The position numbers and the translations under genes were made by a program. Below the pieces are notes generated by a model. The model saw only the letters and a program-made list of their open reading frames with translations. It did no database searches and was not told the DNA's origin. From Methanomicrobiales archaeon (lineage in GTDB: Archaea > Halobacteriota > Syntropharchaeia > Alkanophagales > Methanospirareceae), in NCBI GenBank assembly GCA_003160755.1, contig QEXZ01000055.1:1-9697 (forward strand): 9,697 nt of DNA. Direction: 5' to 3'. The stretch's first letter is position 1, and each line of letters starts with the position of its first letter. Below, in pieces: positions 1-6,408 of the stretch.

Positions 1-121
1 TTGCATACGACCCCAGCGCCAAGCCTATTTTTAGCATCGTCTCCGGGTACAGGTCGTCATTGTAAATACCCCGTATGTCATACGCCCGGAATATGTGCGC
101 AGGTATTTGTTTTTCGTGCAT
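1..121 (-). CDS. Phosphomannomutase/phosphoglucomutase family protein, N-terminus only (runs off left edge)
   Basis: Reading the minus strand from the ATG at 121 gives about 40 residues that contain IFRAYDIRGIYNDDLYPE followed by a helix-like KIGLALGSYA. This is the hallmark N-terminus of the alpha-D-phosphohexomutase superfamily (PMM/PGM/phosphoglucosamine mutase), cytosolic enzymes that move phosphate between C1 and C6 of sugar phosphates through a phosphoserine. The catalytic serine loop, metal loop and sugar loops lie beyond the window, so the substrate cannot be assigned. A GGAGG lies at 140-136 on the minus strand, 14 bases before the ATG, which is long. An in-frame TTG at 142-140 would add seven residues and overlap that GGAGG, so the ATG is preferred. 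The gene is divergent from the HD/Hsp90-like gene and shares its AT-rich promoter region. Confidence 0.85.
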   Translation of the reverse strand, partial: MHEKQIPAHIFRAYDIRGIYNDDLYPETMLKIGLALGSYA

Positions 122-140
122 CGCTATGAAGCCATCCTCC

Positions 141-180
141 AACCGATATATATTTATATCGTAAATTAATAATTAACATC
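141..180. promoter_or_regulatory. Shared AT-rich divergent promoter region with TATA-like boxes
   Basis: The gap between the two divergent start codons (121 and 188) has a nearly self-complementary AT tract at 146-159. On the plus strand TTTATATC at 153-160 resembles the archaeal TATA box and would place transcription start around 180-185, just before the ATG at 188. On the minus strand ATATAAAT at 159-152 would put the start close to the ATG at 121. No ribosome-binding site precedes the plus-strand gene, which fits a leaderless transcript. The positions are inferred from sequence only. Confidence 0.5.
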
Positions 181-187
181 TACGAAA

Positions 188-3043
188 ATGTCTAACGGGA
201 TTAAAAACCTGGACTTTTTTAAGCTCCTTAAGAAAAAGGAGGAAGAAGAGGGCGATGAGGCAACACTTTCAACACCCGTCATAAACGTTGCCAAACAAGT
301 TGAACCCATACTTGGTAGAATCCCGGCCTTTTTTGAAGAATATACATTACACGATATTTCGCACTCTGAAAACGTGATAAAAAATATGTGGGAATTTATT
401 CCTGATAAGGTCAAGGAGAATTTAAATGCTATGGAGATATATCTCCTTATTCTTTCTGCTTACTTGCATGATGTAGGAATGGCAGTAAGCAAAGATGAAG
501 AGGACGAGATACCTAAAAGTGAAGAGTTTCTGAAATTTCGGGATAAACATGAAAGGGAAGTTGATTTAATTGAGAAGTATAAAGAAGAGGACAATACAAG
601 AGCCGCAGAATTTTATGAAAAACAGATTTTTATGGATTATATCAGAGAGCACCATCATGAGCGGTCTTATGTGTATATTATAAAGAATTACAGCGGAGAG
701 CGTGGTTTAAAGATTGATAATGAGACTCATGCTCGGCTTGTCGCTAAAATTTGTAGAGCACATCGCCTGGATGTCAAGGATTTGGAAGATAAATCTGAGT
801 TTGATAGAGAATATTCGATGGAAGGGAAATTTATAAATTTGCAGTTTCTTGCAGTGTGTTTAAGGCTTGGGGACACGCTTGATGCAGATAACAGAAGAGC
901 ACCGAAAATTTTGAAAGAATTCATAAATCCGAGAAATCCAACAAGTAAAGAAGAATGGGAGAAACATCTTTCTGTTCCAGAAGTAGGGATTACAGAAGAG
1001 AAGATAAAAATTAATGCAACTTGTAAGTCCCCCAAATATCAAAGAGGGCTGTTGGATTTCTTGAGAAAAGTAGAGAAAGAAAGAGAAGATTTTATCAGAC
1101 TTTTAAAAGATAATCTCCCGGAAATATCAAAGAAATATTATCTCAATCTTAAAGAGGTAGAACATAATATAGAAACGGACGGAACGTATATCTATAACGA
1201 TTTTAAGTTCTCACTTGACAATGAGAAGATTTTCAATTTGTTTCTGGGAACAAATCTTTACAATGAAAAAACAGTCGGTTTGCGCGAATTATTACAGAAT
1301 TCGATTGATGCGTGCTGGTGCAGAAAGGCAAAAGAAGCAGGTTATGAAGGAAAGATCTTATACAAACTGGTAAAAGAAAATACCGATGACGGGGAAATAA
1401 GGAAAATAATAGTTGAAGATAACGGAATTGGTATGGATGACTATGTTATTGAAAATTACTTCATGAGGATAGGAAAAAGTTATTATCAGTCAAGGGATTT
1501 CAAAAAAGAAGGCATTCGGTTCAGTCCGATAAGTGTTTTCGGGGTCGGCATCCTGTCCTGTTTTATGATGGCAGATAGAATAGAAGCGGAAACTTTTAAA
1601 GAAGGAAGAGTGCCAAGAAAACTGGAAATTGAAAACTATTCAGACTACTTTGTAACGAGAAGAGGAAGCCGAACAGAACCGGGAACTTCAATAACTCTTT
1701 TCCTGAAAGATGATGTTGAATTGGACTTGGTAGAAGAGCTTAAAAACTATGCAAGGCACATTGAATTTCCAATTTATATAGATGACAGAGAAAACGCGGA
1801 AACAATTCTTGACCAAGGATATGATTTTAATTTTGTGGATTACATGAATCCGTTATATAAACAATACGCTGACGAATTGAATCCGTATGTCATTGACCTT
1901 GAGAAAGAAGGACTTGAAGGAGTTAAAGGAAAACTTATTTTTATGTTTTTAAAAGATGAGAATGGCGGATATGGTTTTGAATCGAGAAATTTGTCGTTAG
2001 ATAGAGGAAGTGGTATATGGCTTAGAGGAAGTTTGTTATATGGATATAGTCTTCTTTCACAAGATGGCATATTAATAAAGAAAAGCAGTGGAGATGTCTG
2101 TCCACTTCTTCCTCAGTGGTTGACTAATGATGAATGTATGTTTTTGGATGTCAATATAGAAGGTGAGTCGAAAATTAACCTGACAATAAATAGAAACGAT
2201 GTTGTAATTAATGAAAAACTCAATAATCTAAAGAGAAAAATAGAGAGGATAATTATAGACCATGTTGAAAAGATTTTTTCGCAAAAGCATCTTGTAACTT
2301 ATGAGGATAAAAATAGGTTTATGGAATGTTTCTTTAGCACATTCTGCGGCCGTTTTACCCTTATACCAGATTTTTTCTTGGAAAGAATGAACGAATTAGT
2401 CATTTTCGAGTGTTTTGTGAATGGAAAGCTAAAATACCTTACCTATAACGAACTAAAAGACCATTGGAAGTATTTTTATCTTATTGACGAAATAATGACT
2501 CCTGGGGATATGAAAAAAGCGGAAAAAGCTTATCCCGAAGACCCTATTGTGTACCACGGACCACCTAAAACATTACCTTATTTGCTCCTAGAATTTGGCG
2601 GTGATCAGATAATAGTAACAAATAAAGAATTTGGGTTTAGTTTGGAGAAGTATCTTCTTGTGCCTTCTGCAGAAAAGAGAGAGAAAAGGGAGTATGGATA
2701 TATCTTTGAAGGCGATTACAAGGATTGTTTTGGAACTTTATCATCCGATCCTTTTCTAATAGAGCTAAATATTAATCACCCCTTCATGAGGCTTGTAAAC
2801 AAGAATAGAGATAAATTTAAGAGCAAGGATAAAAAAGACCACGAGTTATTCATTGAGAAATTGTTAGAACTAAGAAGTGTCGCATCTTACCTGAAGCCTT
2901 TAAAAGAAATACAAAGAATACAACAACTCCTTCTTGATTTTTATGTGAAGAAAAGGATATTAACCAAAGAAGAAGCCGAGATGTACGTATTGACAGAAAA
3001 TGATTTCTGCCCTTATGATATGGGAAAGGAATTTTTGAAGTGA
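188..3043 (+). CDS. HD phosphohydrolase domain fused to Hsp90-like GHKL ATPase (possible conflict/defence protein)
   Basis: A 951-residue cytosolic protein with no signal peptide or membrane segment. Residues about 35-300 carry an HD-superfamily metal site: H55/H59 in YTLHDISHSENV, H94-D95 in YLHDVGM, H155-H157, H192 and D229 in RLGDTLD. Residues about 336-545 are a full GHKL ATP-binding fold: RELLQNSIDA (E367, N371, D374), DNGIGM (411-416), FGVGILSCF (451-459) and PGTSITLFL (498-506). The wording of the first three is closest to Hsp90/HtpG. A segment around INLTINRND (663-671) resembles the Hsp90 middle-domain SRE motif, with R669 as the possible ATP-contacting arginine. Residues 700-951 are unassigned. 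HD domains hydrolyse phosphoesters, often on nucleotides; ATP binding and dimer closure could control this. No obvious partner gene is adjacent. The composition is AT-rich (sampled lines about 28-38% GC against about 45-57% in neighbours), which suggests transfer. A defence role is inference; a stress chaperone-like enzyme is the alternative. Confidence 0.85.
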   Translation: MSNGIKNLDFFKLLKKKEEEEGDEATLSTPVINVAKQVEPILGRIPAFFEEYTLHDISHSENVIKNMWEFIPDKVKENLNAMEIYLLILSAYLHDVGMAVSKDEEDEIPKSEEFLKFRDKHEREVDLIEKYKEEDNTRAAEFYEKQIFMDYIREHHHERSYVYIIKNYSGERGLKIDNETHARLVAKICRAHRLDVKDLEDKSEFDREYSMEGKFINLQFLAVCLRLGDTLDADNRRAPKILKEFINPRNPTSKEEWEKHLSVPEVGITEEKIKINATCKSPKYQRGLLDFLRKVEKEREDFIRLLKDNLPEISKKYYLNLKEVEHNIETDGTYIYNDFKFSLDNEKIFNLFLGTNLYNEKTVGLRELLQNSIDACWCRKAKEAGYEGKILYKLVKENTDDGEIRKIIVEDNGIGMDDYVIENYFMRIGKSYYQSRDFKKEGIRFSPISVFGVGILSCFMMADRIEAETFKEGRVPRKLEIENYSDYFVTRRGSRTEPGTSITLFLKDDVELDLVEELKNYARHIEFPIYIDDRENAETILDQGYDFNFVDYMNPLYKQYADELNPYVIDLEKEGLEGVKGKLIFMFLKDENGGYGFESRNLSLDRGSGIWLRGSLLYGYSLLSQDGILIKKSSGDVCPLLPQWLTNDECMFLDVNIEGESKINLTINRNDVVINEKLNNLKRKIERIIIDHVEKIFSQKHLVTYEDKNRFMECFFSTFCGRFTLIPDFFLERMNELVIFECFVNGKLKYLTYNELKDHWKYFYLIDEIMTPGDMKKAEKAYPEDPIVYHGPPKTLPYLLLEFGGDQIIVTNKEFGFSLEKYLLVPSAEKREKREYGYIFEGDYKDCFGTLSSDPFLIELNINHPFMRLVNKNRDKFKSKDKKDHELFIEKLLELRSVASYLKPLKEIQRIQQLLLDFYVKKRILTKEEAEMYVLTENDFCPYDMGKEFLK

Positions 3044-3185
3044 TTGGATTGAAATGAAAACTTCGTGTCAAATCCATTATCACCGATATCTCAGATCCTA
3101 TGGAAATCAACCTCACAGGAACACTTGTGTCGTGCTCAACATAGGTATGTATTGTCTTCACTAAACTTTGTTGAGTCTATCTATG

Positions 3186-4322
3186 CTACCTCACAGCCTC
3201 CAAATCATCCAAAAACGCCTTCACCGTCTCCCCCGTCACATGTGGCATTATCACCAATCGAAGCGCCTTTGGCATCCTTGTTACGGAAACGCGCCATCCC
3301 TTCGCTTCTAACGCATTCGCTACACTATCCACCTCGGCTGCCGGAAAACTTAACGTTACCACGTTCATAACGGGCTCTATCACAGTAGAAATCCCTATCG
3401 CCTTTGCACCTTGCACCAACGTCCTCGTTAGCTCCATACACTCGCTTACTATCTTCTTCAGACCCTCATTACCGAAATATTTGAGGACGGCATAAGTAGC
3501 TGCTACGGATGCACCGCTTCTCGTGCCTATCAACGAACACTGCTCCTTGGTCGTCAGATAGGGTGTGAGCACCGCCAGCTCGCTTAAATACGATTCGTCA
3601 CGAAACAGAATACATCCGGCAGGAATCGTGCTCATTCCCATCTTGTGCGGGTCTATTGAAATTGACGATACGCCTTCTACCGAGAAGTCAAAAGCGTATT
3701 TTTGTTCTAAAAACGGGATTACGAAACCGCCAAACGCGGCATCTACGTGCAAGAAAATGTCTCTGCCTTTTGCAATACTTGCAAGCTTCTCTATCGGGTC
3801 TATCTGCCCAAATTCCGTCGTCCCCGCTATTCCCACCACGCATATCGTTTTGTCGTCTATCAGTTCCTCTACTGAGTTCACGTCTACCCTCAATTCGTCG
3901 TCCAGAGCCGCTTTACGTACTTCTATGCTCAATATGTCCCCGATTTTGTCAAATGAGAAATGAGCTGTTTCTGGCACGATTATGTTCATCGCTTTCAGCC
4001 CGTCCCTCCTTTTCCTGTTCCTTATTGCGTGTATCGCCTGTATATTCGATTCTGTTCCACCCGTGGATATATACCCAAAGGCGTTCTCGTTGCCCAGCAG
4101 TTCCCCTATCATCCGTACTGCTTCTTCCTCCATCTCTTTTGCACCCTGGAATAGTCCCGAATCGCCTAAATTCGCTTCCAGAAACATCTCGTGCGCATAC
4201 GCCGCTATTTCATGCGGATACGTGCACATTGAAGTCAAGATTTTCTCGTATGCCAAATCCTTCCGTTTCTTATCCTGAAGCAACTTCTTTACTGCTTCTA
4301 TTTCCATACCTCGCTCTTCCAC
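3186..4322 (-). CDS. mfnA: L-tyrosine/L-aspartate decarboxylase (MfnA, methanofuran biosynthesis)
   Basis: A 378-residue PLP-dependent group II decarboxylase. It removes CO2 from tyrosine to give tyramine, the first step to methanofuran; archaeal homologues can also decarboxylate aspartate to beta-alanine for coenzyme A. Visible motifs: NLGDSGLF (51-58), STGGTESN phosphate-binding loop (86-93), PETAHFSF with cofactor-stacking H121, GIAGTTEFG (164-172), HVDAAFGGF (192-200, D194 contacts the pyridine nitrogen) and SIDPHKMG with Schiff-base lysine K227. The length is close to the roughly 400 residues of the Methanocaldococcus enzyme. The start chosen is GTG at 4322, because the N-terminus then matches the family pattern as I recall it; ATG at 4307 is the alternative. 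It lies 2 bases after the grpE stop, so the two are almost certainly cotranscribed. The choice between tyrosine and aspartate as main substrate cannot be made here, but nearby mfnF favours tyrosine. Confidence 0.92.
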   Translation of the reverse strand: MEERGMEIEAVKKLLQDKKRKDLAYEKILTSMCTYPHEIAAYAHEMFLEANLGDSGLFQGAKEMEEEAVRMIGELLGNENAFGYISTGGTESNIQAIHAIRNRKRRDGLKAMNIIVPETAHFSFDKIGDILSIEVRKAALDDELRVDVNSVEELIDDKTICVVGIAGTTEFGQIDPIEKLASIAKGRDIFLHVDAAFGGFVIPFLEQKYAFDFSVEGVSSISIDPHKMGMSTIPAGCILFRDESYLSELAVLTPYLTTKEQCSLIGTRSGASVAATYAVLKYFGNEGLKKIVSECMELTRTLVQGAKAIGISTVIEPVMNVVTLSFPAAEVDSVANALEAKGWRVSVTRMPKALRLVIMPHVTGETVKAFLDDLEAVR

Positions 4323-4324
4323 TT

Positions 4325-5068
4325 TTATTCCTCCTCTATCGCCGCTATCTTCACCATCGCGGGTCTTATAACCTTTTCGTGAAACAAGTACCCTTTTCTA
4401 ACCACTTCTATCACCGTGTTTTCTGCATGACCTTCACTCAGTTCCTTTGAAACGACCTCATGTCTAAAAGGGTCGAATTGCTCACCCTCCGCTTTTATCT
4501 CCGTGATGCCTTCGCGCCCTAAAACATCTTTGAACTGCTTCAATGTCATTTCCACTCCCTTTACCAGACCTTCCGAGTGCTTATTCTCTTTTGCGTGCTC
4601 TATTGCAACTTCTAAATTGTCCTCGATAGGTAATAATTCCGCTATAACGCCTTCGAGGAGATAATCAGCAAAATCGCGTTTGTCTTTTTCTGCTCTGCGC
4701 TTGTAGTTCTCGAATTCTGCCTTCAAATATGTTAAATCCGTCAGATATTTCTCGGCTTCTTCTCCCTTTTTCCTCTCCCTCAATATCGCCTCTGCTTTCG
4801 TTTTCTTAGCTTCCAACTCATCGGTTAAAATCTCCATAGCATCTCTTATCTCTTCCAGCTCTTCTTCATTTAACGCTTGCTCCTCTTTCTCCTCTAACAT
4901 CGTTTTTATTCTATCCAGCTCCTTCACTATTCCGCGTAATTCACCCTTCATGCCACTCAGTTTACCCATTTCCGCCTCTACTGCTTTAACAGGAACGCGG
5001 ACTTCGTTTGTCAATTGCTCTATCCTTTCCTCGAATTCCTTTTTATTCACGCTCACACCTTTTGTCAT
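4325..5068 (-). CDS. grpE: GrpE, nucleotide exchange factor of Hsp70/DnaK
   Basis: A 247-residue protein that releases ADP from DnaK in the Hsp70 folding cycle. The C-terminal 130 residues match GrpE well: LKAEFENYKRRAEKD (115-129) ends the long dimer helix, LLPIEDNLEVAIEHA (145-159) and FKDVLGREGITEI (179-191) follow, FDPFRHEVV (198-206) is the family's phosphate-turn region, and GYLFHEKVIRPAMVKIA (226-242) is the signature beta domain. Residues 8-110 form a long charged coiled coil, making the protein longer than the usual roughly 200 residues. The ATG at 5068 is the first possible start, since an in-frame TGA lies just upstream; GTG codons 5 and 7 are alternatives. GGAGG at 5094-5090 is 21 bases away, too far to act normally. 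No dnaK or dnaJ lies in the window, which is unusual because these genes commonly cluster. Its operon partner is mfnA. Confidence 0.93.
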   Translation of the reverse strand: MTKGVSVNKKEFEERIEQLTNEVRVPVKAVEAEMGKLSGMKGELRGIVKELDRIKTMLEEKEEQALNEEELEEIRDAMEILTDELEAKKTKAEAILRERKKGEEAEKYLTDLTYLKAEFENYKRRAEKDKRDFADYLLEGVIAELLPIEDNLEVAIEHAKENKHSEGLVKGVEMTLKQFKDVLGREGITEIKAEGEQFDPFRHEVVSKELSEGHAENTVIEVVRKGYLFHEKVIRPAMVKIAAIEEE

Positions 5069-5090
5069 TTTTCAGTAGAAAAATAAGCAC

Positions 5091-5138
5091 CTCCATAAAA
5101 GCACTATTTCCTTTAATTGTAAATACGTTTATACGATT
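5091..5138. promoter_or_regulatory. Divergent promoter region between grpE and mfnF
   Basis: Only 70 bases separate the two start codons. A TATA-like CTTTTATGG on the minus strand (5101-5093) lies about 30 bases before the grpE ATG. A weaker TTTAATTG on the plus strand (5112-5119) lies about 24 bases before the mfnF ATG, which has no Shine-Dalgarno sequence. Both transcripts would then be leaderless or nearly so. The boxes are deduced by eye and their exact limits are uncertain. Confidence 0.35.
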
Positions 5139-6170
5139 ATGTTTATAGGCATAGACATAGGAGGGGCAAATACAAAAGTTGCCACGTCAGACGGCGGGTT
5201 TGTTGATTCAGTTTATGCGCCTCTGTGGAAAAATAATACGATTATACACGACGTGGTGCTGTCTGAACTGAAAAAGCAGTTTGAGCCCGGAATAGAAGCC
5301 GTAGGCGTGGTGATGACCGGGGAGCTGTGCGACTGTTTCGCGACAAAAAGAGAAGGTGTTTTACACATAAAAAGTGCCGTTTACGATACGTTTAAGAACG
5401 CAAAATTTTTCGACCGGATGTGCACATTTAAAAGCAGTTCCTACGTTGATAAAGACCCTCTTTCATTCGCAGCTACTAACTGGCTCGCCTCCGCGAAGCT
5501 CGTGTCCGAGCAATACAAAAATGCGGTTTTCGTTGATGTCGGCAGCACCACAACAGATGTAATTCCAATAGTGGGAGGAGAAATAAAGGCAAAGAGAACA
5601 GACCTCGAGAGACTGAAATACGGCGAACTAATCTATTCGGGTATCTTAAGAACCAATGTTGCCACACTGCTGAAAAAAGTCAATGTGGGAGAGGGAGAAG
5701 AAGGGGAGGAATGCAATATTTCTTCAGAGCTGTTTGCTATAACTGCTGACGTTTATCTCGCCCTTGGATACTTAAACGAGGGTGATTACAGTTGTGAAAG
5801 CCCTGATAGTTATGCCTTTGCAGGTCGTGAAAAGGAGGAAAAAAGCAGAGTGAGTGCACTGCGAAGACTGGCAAGGGTGGTGTGCAGTGACCTTGAGGGG
5901 ATAGGAGAAGATAGCGCAGTTGGTATTGCAGAGCAGGTAAAGAATGTGCAAGTACAAGAGTTGATTGATTCAATAGGGAAGATAAAGGAGAGATATGGAT
6001 TGAGAAAGCTGGTAGCAGCAGGAACGGGCGATTTTATCGCTAAAGAAGCTGCTGAATCGTTGAACATCGATTTTTTGTCGCTTTCCTCCGTCTACGGGAA
6101 AAGAATATCAGCAACTTTTCCCGCTTATGCGGTGGCGAAGCTGTTAGAACAAGAACAAAACTTTTTGTAG
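5139..6170 (+). CDS. mfnF: MfnF, methanofuran furan-phenoxy condensation enzyme (hydantoinase/oxoprolinase-like ASKHA fold)
   Basis: A 343-residue member of the 'H4MPT-linked C1 transfer pathway protein' family. In methanogens MfnF joins the aminomethyl-furan diphosphate to gamma-glutamyltyramine, forming the phenoxymethyl-furan core of methanofuran. Visible motifs: FIGIDIGGANTK (2-13, phosphate-1 loop of the sugar kinase/Hsp70/actin fold), VMTGELCDCF (58-67), FVDVGSTTTDVIPI (131-144, phosphate-2 loop), YSGILRTNVA (166-175), ELFAITADVYLALG (197-210) and AAGTGDF (293-299, adenosine-type loop). The length matches the family. The ATG at 5139 is directly followed by the conserved N-terminus. It is divergent from the grpE-mfnA pair, so two steps of the same cofactor pathway flank one intergenic promoter. 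Related proteins exist in methylotrophic bacteria with methanofuran-like cofactors, but the surrounding genes favour an archaeon. Confidence 0.9.
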   Translation: MFIGIDIGGANTKVATSDGGFVDSVYAPLWKNNTIIHDVVLSELKKQFEPGIEAVGVVMTGELCDCFATKREGVLHIKSAVYDTFKNAKFFDRMCTFKSSSYVDKDPLSFAATNWLASAKLVSEQYKNAVFVDVGSTTTDVIPIVGGEIKAKRTDLERLKYGELIYSGILRTNVATLLKKVNVGEGEEGEECNISSELFAITADVYLALGYLNEGDYSCESPDSYAFAGREKEEKSRVSALRRLARVVCSDLEGIGEDSAVGIAEQVKNVQVQELIDSIGKIKERYGLRKLVAAGTGDFIAKEAAESLNIDFLSLSSVYGKRISATFPAYAVAKLLEQEQNFL

Positions 6171-6181
6171 CAAAAAGAAAG

Positions 6182-6313
6182 AACCACAAGATTGCACAGA
6201 TTTACACGAGAAATAATTGAAGATGCAGGATGCAAGTCAAACCTGTATCCTGTATCTGGAATCCTCTATCCGACATTATTTTCTGGAGGCTAATCTTGTG
6301 AATTCTCGTGGTT
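6182..6313. repeat. Nested imperfect inverted repeat (MITE-like or palindromic intergenic repeat)
   Basis: The outer arms are 6182-6217 and 6275-6313. Both read from the outside as AACCAC-A/G-AGA followed by CACA-A/G and end in AAATAAT, with small indels. Inside lies a separate 14-base stem, AGATGCAGGATGCA at 6221-6234 and TGTATCCTGTATCT at 6244-6257, with a 9-base loop. The two DNA mismatches in that inner stem become G-U pairs in plus-strand RNA. The element sits in the convergent gap between mfnF and the CBS gene. It could be a non-autonomous mobile element relic, an RNA-level hairpin acting as a terminator, or both. No open reading frame of note lies inside. Confidence 0.7.
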
Positions 6314-6369
6314 TATTAATTGCAATTTGTTACTGGAATGACCATAGCTGCTTGCTTTTTTCGTTATCT

Positions 6370-6403
6370 AAACCGCCAAACCGCTAACCCTCTAAACCGC
6401 TAA
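6370..6403. repeat. Tandem 8-base repeat, about four units of AAACCGCY
   Basis: The units are aaaccgcc (6370-6377), aaaccgct (6378-6385), a degenerate aaccctct (6386-6393) and aaaccgct (6394-6401), followed by aa. The array ends a few bases before the stop codon of the minus-strand CBS gene. It looks like a short microsatellite in the 3' flank. Confidence 0.75.
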
Positions 6404-6408
6404 GGTTA

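Noticed and set aside
3044..3185. Intergenic stretch with a short plus-strand frame reading KSIITDISDPMEINLTGTLV before TAG (3069-3145) and a weak CTCAACA/TGTTGAG inverted repeat (3135-3141, 3169-3175)
   Set aside because: The 27-codon frame has no start codon and could be a gene relic, but nothing matches it to a family. The 7-bp stem with a 27-base loop and no T-run is too weak to call a terminator.
3065..3370. A 101-codon plus-strand frame overlapping the 3' end of mfnA
   Set aside because: Most of it is antisense to the conserved MfnA C-terminus, and the Ser/Pro-rich product looks like a shadow frame.
3656..4450. A 264-codon plus-strand open frame opposite mfnA and grpE
   Set aside because: It lies antisense to two clear conserved genes, has a Ser/Leu/Pro/Arg-rich composition with no motifs, and arises from the codon bias of the real frames.
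6171..6408. CRISPR array or structured RNA gene in the repeat-rich gap
   Set aside because: There are no regularly spaced direct repeats with unique spacers, and no tRNA-like or rRNA-like elements. Only the nested inverted repeat and the octamer array are supported.
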